13,715 nt of DNA from Propionibacteriaceae bacterium (lineage in GTDB: Bacteria; Actinomycetota; Actinomycetes; Propionibacteriales; Propionibacteriaceae): the NCBI GenBank assembly GCA_003451975.1, contig DMIX01000260.1:1-13715 (forward strand), read 5' to 3'. A program made the position numbers and the translations under genes. Under the pieces are notes generated by a model. The model was given only the letters and a program-made list of their open reading frames with translations. It searched no databases and had not been told where the DNA came from. Positions 1 through 5,961 of the stretch are shown one piece after another; within the stretch, counting starts at the first letter, position 1, and the number at the start of each line of letters is the position of its first letter.

Positions 1-536
1 AACTCCACCAGTGCGTCCAGACAGACCTGGACCTGGATCTCTGTGGAGTCATCAGCATCGGCGAGGCTGACGCTACCGACGACACCGATCCCGGCATCCA
101 GCGAGAAATTCAGGTCGCTCCGCTGTGCCTGGCTGGCAAGATCAAGGGCCAGGGCGTCGATTCGACTTACCGACGAACCGGTACCGGTGAGATAGGTGAT
201 GGGGTAGGGAAGCAGGTCGGCGTACAGCCGGTAGCTGGTCGCGACCAGTCCATTGTCGGCGCCAGTGAGAGTGAAGTGACCGTCTTGGTCGGTGTAGGCG
301 CAGGTCATCGAGCCCTCCGAGCCGAGAGGCTGGGCACAGACCTGGGCGCGGTCGGCAGGTGAGGTTCCGCCGGGAAGCGTGAGGGTGCCACTCAGCGCCA
401 ATCCGCCAGCCTCGCTCTGCGTCACATCGGCAGAGGCCACCGGCGGTGTGGCGAAGACCATAAGCGCCAACGCGGAGACTATCACTGTCCCAAACGTGCC
501 GACCGAACGCACGCCACGTAAAGCCCAACCACGCAT
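1..536 (-). CDS. Secreted beta-repeat protein, N-terminal part (3' end outside window)
   Basis: This minus-strand reading frame stays open from ATG 534-536 to the left edge, giving 178 codons of an incomplete gene. A Shine-Dalgarno run GGGGGAG lies about 5 bases before the ATG. The N-terminus is a classical Sec signal peptide: Arg residues at 2, 7 and 10, a hydrophobic core around residues 13-31 (TVIVSALALMVFA) and an AxA-type cleavage site (VASA-DV) near residue 38. The mature part is rich in Gly, Thr, Ser and Ala. It shows a segment like carboxypeptidase-regulatory or Cna-B repeats (GTLTLPGG..., a pair of Cys in VCAQ and MTCAYTD, then DGHFTLTG), and a second similar unit seems to begin near residue 155. 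Such proteins are usually cell-surface or exported; no substrate or activity can be inferred. A sortase signal or further repeats could lie beyond the edge. Confidence 0.75.
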   Translation of the reverse strand, partial: MRGWALRGVRSVGTFGTVIVSALALMVFATPPVASADVTQSEAGGLALSGTLTLPGGTSPADRAQVCAQPLGSEGSMTCAYTDQDGHFTLTGADNGLVATSYRLYADLLPYPITYLTGTGSSVSRIDALALDLASQAQRSDLNFSLDAGIGVVGSVSLADADDSTEIQVQVCLDALVE

Positions 537-644
537 GACAACTCCCCCGCGAACCCACGATGCCGATGTGACCAACCCAGGAGGATTCTTGCTCACCGGG
601 GGCACTCAAAGAAAGGCGTTCACTGGCATTGACCCACTCTGTGA

Positions 645-672
645 CCGAAGTTGAGCCGGATCGGCCCTTCGG
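645..672 (-). terminator. Possible hairpin after the second HTH gene
   Basis: The arms CCGAAG (645-650) and CTTCGG (667-672) enclose a smaller GCCG-gat-CGGC dyad (655-665), just beyond the stop codon of the HTH gene at 681. This could fold as a nested hairpin ending that transcript. There is no T-run, so an intrinsic terminator is only a possibility. Confidence 0.3.
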
Positions 673-680
673 CGGGAAAT

Positions 681-935
681 TCAGTACTCGATTGCGCTGT
701 CCAACTCGTCGCGCAGATCTTCGGGTATCCGCTTCATCAATCCCAAGTGCGCCACGAGACTCAGATAACTTCCGCGAAGTGCGGCGCAGGGGAAATGTTC
801 ACCGCTCAACCATCCCTGAACCGTTGTGGCAGGTACACCGACCAGCCGCGCCACGGCACGAATCGAGAGGTGCCTGGCCAATCGCTCCTCATTGACCAGT
901 TGCGTGAACTCACGCCTAGTCAAGTCCGTAGACAT
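681..935 (-). CDS. Small helix-turn-helix DNA-binding protein, downstream paralogue
   Basis: This 84-residue protein starts at ATG 933-935. It is almost entirely one HTH domain: a first helix (REFTQLVNEERLARH), then HLSIRAVARLVGVPATTVQGWLSG, where the SIRAVARLVG helix, the VPA turn and the TTVQGWL recognition helix are typical of XRE-like and nSTAND-associated HTHs. It continues with HFP..ALR and a LVAHLGL helix. By my count it matches the neighbouring 79-residue protein at about 38 of the first 66 positions, so the pair arose by tandem duplication. It lies 47 bp downstream of that gene on the same strand and may be co-transcribed with it. No strong Shine-Dalgarno is visible. A likely role is transcriptional regulation, but the target is unknown. 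The HTH also resembles those at the N-terminus of much longer NTPase proteins, so it could be a remnant of one. Confidence 0.75.
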   Translation of the reverse strand: MSTDLTRREFTQLVNEERLARHLSIRAVARLVGVPATTVQGWLSGEHFPCAALRGSYLSLVAHLGLMKRIPEDLRDELDSAIEY

Positions 936-982
936 AGCTGTATTGTCGCAGTCTTTGACTCACTGCGCTGAAGATTGCGGTA

Positions 983-1222
983 TTACAACTCGCCCTGCCA
1001 CAGCCCGCCATGTAATACGGCCGACAAGCCCAAGTGATCGACCAGGGCTAAGAACTTGGGCCGCAGCGCCGGGGTAGGAAAATGCCGACCCTGTAGCCAA
1101 CCTTGCATCGTCGAAGCAGGGACTCCCGAGAGCCGTGCAGCCGCCCTAACCGAGATGTGCTGGTCACGTCGGGTTTGATCAACGAGAGCGACCAGCTCGG
1201 CGCGAGTCAGTCGGTTCTGCAC
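983..1222 (-). CDS. Small helix-turn-helix DNA-binding protein, upstream paralogue
   Basis: This 79-residue protein starts with GTG at 1220-1222, chosen because AGGAG sits 4 bases upstream. It has the same architecture as its downstream neighbour: helix RAELVALVDQTRRDQ, then ISVRAAARLSGVPASTMQGWLQG with a recognition helix around residues 35-43, then RHFPTPALR and LALVDHLGLSA. The motif LTRxE, RAxARL, GVPAxTxQGWLxGxHFP and ALR...LxLVxHLGL is shared by the two. The C-terminus (GGLWQGEL) ends abruptly where longer HTH-STAND proteins would continue, so either it is a true stand-alone regulator or both genes are relics. A 27-bp inverted repeat lies 20 bp upstream of the start and is a plausible operator, possibly for autoregulation. 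Confidence 0.8.
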   Translation of the reverse strand: MQNRLTRAELVALVDQTRRDQHISVRAAARLSGVPASTMQGWLQGRHFPTPALRPKFLALVDHLGLSAVLHGGLWQGEL

Positions 1223-1241
1223 GGTGCTCCTGTTTGGCCAC

Positions 1242-1268
1242 GCCAGGTTCAGCTCTGCCGAACCTGGC
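1242..1268. promoter_or_regulatory. Inverted repeat upstream of the HTH pair, candidate operator
   Basis: Perfect 9-bp arms GCCAGGTTC (1242-1250) and GAACCTGGC (1260-1268) flank a 9-base centre that itself keeps partial dyad symmetry (AGCTCTGCC). The site ends 20 bp before the GTG of the first HTH gene, a suitable place for an operator bound by a small HTH dimer. It could instead act as an RNA hairpin in the leader. The autoregulation idea is inference. Confidence 0.45.
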
Positions 1269-1286
1269 TACGACTGCAAAAGCAGG

Positions 1287-1304
1287 CACTGGCTCAATCC
1301 AGTG
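1287..1304 (-). promoter_or_regulatory. Second hairpin in the HTH leader
   Basis: The 6-bp arms CACTGG (1287-1292) and CCAGTG (1299-1304) enclose a 6-base loop. Read on the minus strand, two further G-C pairs can form across a one-base bulge, and a TGCTTTTG stretch follows, so a weak intrinsic terminator or attenuator is possible. The stop codon of the 15-codon leader ORF falls inside the loop. Confidence 0.3.
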
Positions 1305-1341
1305 GCCAGCCACGCGCCGACATGTAAGCGACCACCGCCAT
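1294..1341 (-). CDS. Possible 15-residue leader peptide
   Basis: The short ORF ATG 1339-1341 to TGA 1294-1296 encodes MAVVAYMSARGWPLD. It has a good Shine-Dalgarno sequence, GGAGGGG, 7 bases before the ATG. The TGA lies in the loop of the hairpin at 1287-1304 and the ORF is about 70 bases upstream of the HTH gene start. That layout resembles a leader ORF coupled to an attenuator, but an ORF this short can arise by chance and there is no amino-acid run pointing to a particular pathway. Confidence 0.25.
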   Translation of the reverse strand: MAVVAYMSARGWPLD

Positions 1342-1483
1342 GGTCGTACCCCTCCATCATCAACGCGAAAACACCAGAGTCCCCCCGGCGTGACGCCAGT
1401 GCCTGCTGCACTAGTCAACGCCAATTCACGGCAAATTCAGTCTCTTCAAAGGAGAGTTCGTACAGACTCGTACACCTGTGGGA

Positions 1484-3106
1484 CTAAACGCCTGCCCACG
1501 TCCGGTAGCCGCCATCAAGGCTGCGGACGCGGCGTCCCAACTGGGACAAGATCCGCGAAGCCACATACGAACGTTGGCCCTGCCAGCAATACAGGATCGA
1601 ATCCGCCTCGACCTCGTCGATTCGATCCCGCAGATCGTCGATCGGAATATTGATCGCGCCGTCGATCATTCCCCGTTCGAGCTCGATCGGGGTGCGCACA
1701 TCAATGATCTGAATGCCTTTGTCGGCTTCAGCGGCGATCTCATGCCACTGGAGGGTCTCCACCACGCCGTCGCGAATGTTCTCGGCCTGGAACCCCAGCA
1801 TGTTCACCGGATCCTTCGCCGATCCGAACGGCGGCGCATAGCTCAACTCCAAGTCGGCCAACTGCGAGGCGGTCAGGCCACCGCGCATGGCGGTCGCAAT
1901 CACGTCAATGCGCTTGTCAACACCGGTACCGCCGACGCCCTGGGCACCCAGAATGGCATCGGTGTCGGCGTCGATGACCAGCTTGAGGTGCATCTCCTCG
2001 CCGCCGGGGTAGTAGCCGGCATGGTTGTCGGGGTGAATGTGGACGACGCGAATGTTGCGTCCGGCCGCCACGGCTCGCTTCTCGGTCCAACCGGTGGCGG
2101 CGGCTTGCATGCCGAACAGGCCAACGATGGCGGTTCCCAGCACCGTTTCGGAATGCACATCGCGTCCGGCGATGACGTCGGCGACCAGGCGTCCATGCCG
2201 GTTGGCCGGACCGGCCAGCGGCACCATGGCAGGGTCGCCAGTAATGACGTCCCGCTTCACCACAGCGTCGCCGACAGCGAAGATTGCCGGATCAGAGGTG
2301 CGCTGTTGGTCATCGACGACGATGCCACCGCGATCGCTGATCTCCAGCCCTGCGGCTGCGGCCAGCCCTCATTCCGGGCGGACGCCGATGGCGGCGATGA
2401 CCATGCCTGCCGGCAGCGTGCCGCCGTCGGACAACGTGACGGTGCCCTCACCGATCTCGGTCACCGAAACACCAGTGATGACATCGACGCCACGGCTTTC
2501 CAGTTCCCACTGCACCCGGATGGCCATTTCGACGTCCAGGGGCGCCATGATCTGGTTGGCCAGTTCGACGACGGTGACCTTCAGGCCACGTTCTACGAAG
2601 TTCTCGGCCAGTTCCAGGCCGATGAAGCCGCCGCCCATGATGACCGCCGACTTCTCCGAGCCGGCGAGCACGTCGTCAACCTTGGCTGCCATGGCATCGG
2701 TGTCGGCGACATTGCGCAAGGTGAGCGCACGCTCAGCGCCGGGGATGGGTGGCACGAAGGGAGCGGCTCCCGGTGCCAGAATCAGGTTGTCGTAGCTTTC
2801 GGTGTACTCCCGGCCGGTGGCGAGATCGCGCACCGAAACAGTCTTGGCAGCGCGGTCGATCGCGGTCACTTCGGTGTTCACGCGAACGTCTGCCTGGAAG
2901 CGGGTGTTGATGCTCTCTGGGGTCTCCAGCAGCAGCGCCTCGCGGTGGGTAATCACCCCACCGACGTAGTAGGGAAGTCCGCAATTGGCGAAGGACACAT
3001 GTCCGGACCTCTCGAAGACGATAATCTCGGCGGTCTCGTCCATCCGGCGCAAGCGGGTGGCAGCGGACATGCCCCCGGCGACGCCTCCTACGATCAGGGT
3101 TCTCAT
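1484..3106 (-). pseudogene. cdr: CoA-disulfide/CoA-persulfide reductase with C-terminal rhodanese domain, interrupted by an in-frame TGA
   Basis: One reading frame of 540 positions runs from ATG 3104-3106 to the stop at 1484, broken only by a TGA at position 246. The N-terminal half has the FAD-binding GGVAGG (7-12), the redox cysteine in SFANCGLPYY (Cys42), the NAD(P)H Rossmann motif GGGFIG (158-163) and ends ...AIGVRPE. After the TGA the same frame resumes as GLAAAAGLEIS, then the FAD motif IFAVGDA, the family signature YAPPFGSAKDPVN, and a rhodanese domain (about 451-540) with active-site loop YCWQGQR (Cys507). This architecture is the CoADR-RHD family: flavoproteins that reduce CoA disulfide or CoA persulfide with NAD(P)H, the rhodanese cysteine handling sulfane sulfur. 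Total length is normal for the family. No other stop or shift is seen, so the lesion is recent, a sequencing error, or read through. No Shine-Dalgarno precedes any obvious restart after the TGA. If the TGA is real and not read through, the truncated product lacks the dimerisation and rhodanese regions and should be inactive. Confidence 0.85.
2369..2371 (-). other. In-frame TGA interrupting the CoA-disulfide reductase
   Basis: The + strand reads TCA at 2369-2371, which is TGA in the gene frame, between GVRPE and GLAAAAGL. In relatives this is a non-catalytic turn after the GxRP motif, not a redox site, so selenocysteine is unlikely. The bases that follow offer only short G/C stems starting too close to the TGA for a usual bacterial SECIS. 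A single substitution or a base-call error explains it best. Confidence 0.85.
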
Positions 3107-3113
3107 GAACGGA

Positions 3114-3144
3114 ATTATACCCGGGGGGGTATCGCTGAGGTCAA
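3114..3144 (-). promoter_or_regulatory. Promoter of the CoA-disulfide reductase gene (leaderless)
   Basis: Read on the minus strand, TTGACC (3139-3144) and a perfect TATAAT (3114-3119) are separated by 19 bp. The -10 box ends 7 bases before the ATG at 3106 and there is no Shine-Dalgarno, so transcription should begin at or next to the start codon and give a leaderless mRNA. The spacer is slightly long, as in some promoters that depend on repression or distortion. Confidence 0.7.
3117..3132. promoter_or_regulatory. CsoR/CstR-type operator over the promoter spacer
   Basis: The + strand reads ATACCCGGGGGGGTAT, an AT-flanked C/G tract with dyad symmetry (ATACCC at one end, GGGTAT at the other). 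It covers the -10 end and much of the -35/-10 spacer. This layout is typical of CsoR-family repressors. In that family CstR senses persulfides and controls rhodanese and CoA-persulfide reductase genes, which is exactly what lies downstream, while CsoR senses copper. The repressor gene is not in the window. Assignment to CstR rather than CsoR is inference from the controlled gene. Confidence 0.6.
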
Positions 3145-3162
3145 TTCGGCGTCCACCGAGAT

Positions 3163-4938
3163 CTAGTTCCGGGGCTTGCCTGCGCGGGCGTACATGTCGT
3201 CCACCAACTGAGCGAAGCGCTTCTCTACTTCCTTGCGCTTGACCTTCAGCGTGGGGGTCAACATGCCGTTCTCCTGAGTGAAGCCGTCGAGCAGGAGACG
3301 CAGGTCGGCGATCTGCTCATGCTTGGGAAGCTTCGCAGTGAGCTCGCCCATGCGGCGTTTGATTTCGGCGATGACCTCCGGGTGGGCCAACAACTCCTCG
3401 CGCCTGGCCCAAGTGATCTGCAGTTGCTTGGCGATCTCGTCCAGTTGCGGCAACGACGGTGCCACCAGCAGCGTGAGATAGGGCCGATTGTCGCCGAGCA
3501 ACAAGGAATATTCGAACAACGGGTCGGAGGCGAGCAGGTTCTCGATCGGGGCCGGGGCCACGTTCTTGCCGTTGCTGGTGACGATGAGGTCCTTGATGCG
3601 GTCGGTGATCCTGACGTAGGAGCCGTCGATCTCGCCGACGTCCCCGGTGTGCAGCCAGCCATCGATGATGGTCGTAGCTGTCTCCTCCGGGCGTCCCCAG
3701 TAGCCCAGCATCAGATTGGGACCGCGGTAAAGCAACTCGCCGTCGGCGGAGACGCGCAGCTCGCCGCCGGGCATGACCTTGCCAACATTGCCGAAGGTGA
3801 AATCCCTGGGCGGCGGGAAGGTCACCAGCGGCGAGGCCTCGGTGAGTCCGTAGCCGGTGAGTACCAGCAATCCACAGCCGTAGAAGAAGCGCTCGACATC
3901 TTCGCGCATCGGCGCACCACCACAGGCCAGAACCTTCTTCGGGCCGCCGATGGCGTCGCGGACCGCACCCAGAACCAGCTTGTCGGCGATATTGAGCCGT
4001 ATCGTCAGCCAGCGGCTGGGGCGCTCACCGGAGCGCAGTACGTCGTGGTAGGTGGTGCCGGTCTTCAACGCCCACGCCATGATGTGCTGCTTGAGCGAGC
4101 TGTCGGCGACCTTTTCCTTGGCGGTGTTGAAGACCTTCTCGTACAGCCGCGGCACGCTGACCATCAGATTGGCCTTGGCCAACACCATCTGCTCGGCAAC
4201 GTCACGCGGATCTGACACGTAGGTATTGAGGCAGCCGTTGGCCAACACCATGTAGGTCCAGGCACGCTCCAGAGCGTGACTCAGCGGCAGGAAGCACAGC
4301 GACACGTCGCCGGGGCCGAGGGTGAAGAAGCGATTCAACGCATCGACCTGGTGGGTGAAGCCGAGATGGGTGAGCATCACACCCTTGGGGTCACCGGTGG
4401 TGCCAGAGGTGTAGATGATGGTGGCCAGGTCATCGGGGCTGGCGCCGTCCAGCCGGGCGTCCACGGCAGCGGTATCGGAGGGTGCTGCGTCCAACTCGTC
4501 GGCCAGGCTTGGCGCGTCCGGAACCGCGTCGATGGTGATGACGTCGCGCAGTTCGGGCAGTTCGTCACGAACCTCGGCTACGGCTTGCCACTCGTGTTCA
4601 CCGGCAACGAAGGCCAGCTTCGAACCGGAGTCGGCGATGACGTGTCGGGCCTGCTGCGGCGTGCTGGTGGCATACATCGGCACCGACACCAGACCGGCAT
4701 AGGCGCACGCCAGGTCGACCAGCGTCCATTCGGGTCGGTTCGGTGAGAACAGGGCGACGCGGTCACCGGCTTCCAGGCCACGATCGATCAGCCGTGCGGC
4801 CAGCGAGCGCGCCCGTGCGCCCAGCTCGGCATAGCTGGTGACGATCCAGGCTTCGCCGTCCCAGATGCGGGCAGCAGGCTCCGGCCCAAATGCCGCCACC
4901 GACTCAGTGAACATGCCGGCCACGTGCGCTGATTCCAT
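3163..4938 (-). CDS. fadD: Long-chain fatty-acid-CoA ligase (FadD15-type AMP-dependent synthetase)
   Basis: This 591-residue enzyme activates fatty acids to acyl-AMP and then acyl-CoA, for beta-oxidation or lipid synthesis. The ATP-binding motif YTSGTTGDPKG is at 176-186, YGLTE at 363-367, the TGD adenylate-contact motif at 431-433, and the hinge DRIKDLIVTSNGKNVAP at 446-462. The C-terminal lid carries LTPTLKVKRKEV with the expected catalytic lysine. FLPLSHALERAW (216-227) and SVPRLYEKVF are signatures of the long-chain branch, and the length is normal for it. The ATG at 4936-4938 is preceded by GAAGGAG, about 5 bases away. The gene is divergent from nfo (158 bp between starts) and ends 56 bp before the CoA-disulfide reductase, which has its own promoter. 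No transmembrane segment is seen. The family is certain; chain-length preference is not readable. Confidence 0.95.
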   Translation of the reverse strand: MESAHVAGMFTESVAAFGPEPAARIWDGEAWIVTSYAELGARARSLAARLIDRGLEAGDRVALFSPNRPEWTLVDLACAYAGLVSVPMYATSTPQQARHVIADSGSKLAFVAGEHEWQAVAEVRDELPELRDVITIDAVPDAPSLADELDAAPSDTAAVDARLDGASPDDLATIIYTSGTTGDPKGVMLTHLGFTHQVDALNRFFTLGPGDVSLCFLPLSHALERAWTYMVLANGCLNTYVSDPRDVAEQMVLAKANLMVSVPRLYEKVFNTAKEKVADSSLKQHIMAWALKTGTTYHDVLRSGERPSRWLTIRLNIADKLVLGAVRDAIGGPKKVLACGGAPMREDVERFFYGCGLLVLTGYGLTEASPLVTFPPPRDFTFGNVGKVMPGGELRVSADGELLYRGPNLMLGYWGRPEETATTIIDGWLHTGDVGEIDGSYVRITDRIKDLIVTSNGKNVAPAPIENLLASDPLFEYSLLLGDNRPYLTLLVAPSLPQLDEIAKQLQITWARREELLAHPEVIAEIKRRMGELTAKLPKHEQIADLRLLLDGFTQENGMLTPTLKVKRKEVEKRFAQLVDDMYARAGKPRN

Positions 4939-4969
4939 GCCTACTCCTTCGCGCCTGCGGATGAGGTAC

Positions 4970-4986
4970 CAGTATCAAAGTTACTG
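4970..4986. promoter_or_regulatory. Inverted repeat in the fadD-nfo divergent region
   Basis: CAGTA (4970-4974) and TACTG (4982-4986) form a perfect 5-bp dyad with a 7-bp centre. It starts 31 bp upstream of the fadD ATG, in the only A/T-richer patch of the intergenic region. Acyl-CoA ligase genes are often controlled by TetR- or GntR-type repressors binding such dyads, but there is no regulator gene nearby and the match is short. Confidence 0.25.
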
Positions 4987-5083
4987 CACCGTAGGTTATT
5001 GCGGTACACCAGGCAGCAGCAGGCTGCTCGCTGGGTAGTGACGGCCTGCGACAGCGGCTGCCGACCAGGCGCCCCTTGGTGCT

Positions 5084-5089
5084 TAGACT
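5084..5089 (+). promoter_or_regulatory. -10 box of nfo, leaderless arrangement
   Basis: TAGACT fits the actinobacterial TAnnnT -10 consensus and ends 7 bases before ATG 5097. No Shine-Dalgarno is present and only a weak -35 (CCGACC near 5061) can be proposed. The geometry equals that of the CoA-disulfide reductase and pta starts. Confidence 0.5.
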
Positions 5090-5096
5090 GCTGTGC

Positions 5097-5885
5097 ATGT
5101 TGTTGGGAGCCCACGTCGATGCCGCCGACCCGATCGCTCAGATCACCGAGCTCGGGGGGAACGCTGTGCAGTTCTTCCTCGGTGATCCCCAGAAGTGGAG
5201 TGGGCCGTCGGTGGCCTACCCGGCCGGTGCCGAAGCGCTGCGTGCGGACGCCGAACAGGCCGGTATCGCGATCTACATCCATGCGCCGTATGTGTTGAAT
5301 GTGGCCAGCACGAACAATCGGATCCGGATTCCCAGCCGTCAGCAGTTGCAGAAACAGCTCACCATGGCCGCCCAGCTCGGTGCCGCCGGCGTCATCGTGC
5401 ACGGCGGGCATGTGCTGGCCACCGACGATCCCCAGGTCGGCTTCGACAACTGGCGCAAGGCCGTCGACGGGCTGAGTATCGATGTGCCTTTGTTGATCGA
5501 GAACACCGCCGGTGGCGCGAACGCGATGGCTCGCACGCTGGAGCGGCTGGCTCAACTGTGGGAGGCGATCTCAGCCTCGGCCAATGCCGATCGGGTGGGA
5601 TTCTGCCTGGACACCTGCCACGCCCATGCCGGCGGCAATGAGCTCGTCGGGCTGACCGACCGCATTCGGGCCATCACCGGACGCATCGACCTGGTGCACG
5701 GCAATGACTCCCGCGATGCGTTCGACTCCGGAGCTGATCGGCACGCGAATCTGGGGCAGGGACAGTGTGATCCCGAAGGGCTGGCTGAAGTGTTCACCAC
5801 GGCGGGGGCGCCGATCATCCTGGAGACCCCCGGAGACGTCAATGCCCGCCGGGCGGATATGGAATGGGTAGCCAACTTAACCTAG
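5097..5885 (+). CDS. nfo: Endonuclease IV (AP endonuclease family 2)
   Basis: This 262-residue metal-dependent TIM-barrel enzyme cuts DNA 5' of abasic sites in base-excision repair. The set of metal ligands known from E. coli Nfo is visible: His62 (HAPYVLNVAS), His102 (VIVHGG), Glu135 (LLIENTAGG), Asp172 and His175 (CLDTCHAHAGG), His201 (LVHGNDS), Asp214 and His216 (GADRHANLGQG) and Glu243 (IILETPGD). An upstream in-frame GTG at 5076 exists, but the ATG at 5097 was chosen because MLLGAHVDAADP matches the normal family N-terminus and a -10 box sits 7 bases before it. The protein is slightly shorter than E. coli Nfo. It is divergent from fadD and is followed after 76 bp by pta, with no terminator visible between them. 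Confidence 0.95.
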   Translation: MLLGAHVDAADPIAQITELGGNAVQFFLGDPQKWSGPSVAYPAGAEALRADAEQAGIAIYIHAPYVLNVASTNNRIRIPSRQQLQKQLTMAAQLGAAGVIVHGGHVLATDDPQVGFDNWRKAVDGLSIDVPLLIENTAGGANAMARTLERLAQLWEAISASANADRVGFCLDTCHAHAGGNELVGLTDRIRAITGRIDLVHGNDSRDAFDSGADRHANLGQGQCDPEGLAEVFTTAGAPIILETPGDVNARRADMEWVANLT

Positions 5886-5948
5886 ATCGGCACAGGGTCA
5901 CACCAAAATCAAGGCCTAGAAGGTCTCGTCAGCGTCGGCGGACTCGAC

Positions 5949-5954
5949 TACCCT
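5949..5954 (+). promoter_or_regulatory. -10 box of pta, leaderless arrangement
   Basis: TACCCT (TAnnnT type) ends 7 bases before the pta ATG at 5962, and no Shine-Dalgarno is present. No clear -35 element is seen. The pta-ackA transcript probably begins at the ATG. Confidence 0.45.
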
Positions 5955-5961
5955 CCACGGA

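Noticed and set aside
2257..2268. Independent start for the C-terminal half of the reductase
   Set aside because: The GTG codons there have no ribosome binding site or promoter, and the preceding in-frame sequence is conserved flavoprotein sequence.
2369..2371. Selenocysteine at the in-frame TGA
   Set aside because: The position is not a redox site in the family, and the following bases give only short stems beginning 2 bases after the TGA, unlike a usual bacterial SECIS.
1478..3166. Long plus-strand open frame of 562 codons opposite the CoA-disulfide reductase
   Set aside because: It is an antisense shadow produced by high-GC codon bias; the minus strand carries all the flavoprotein and rhodanese motifs, while this frame shows none.
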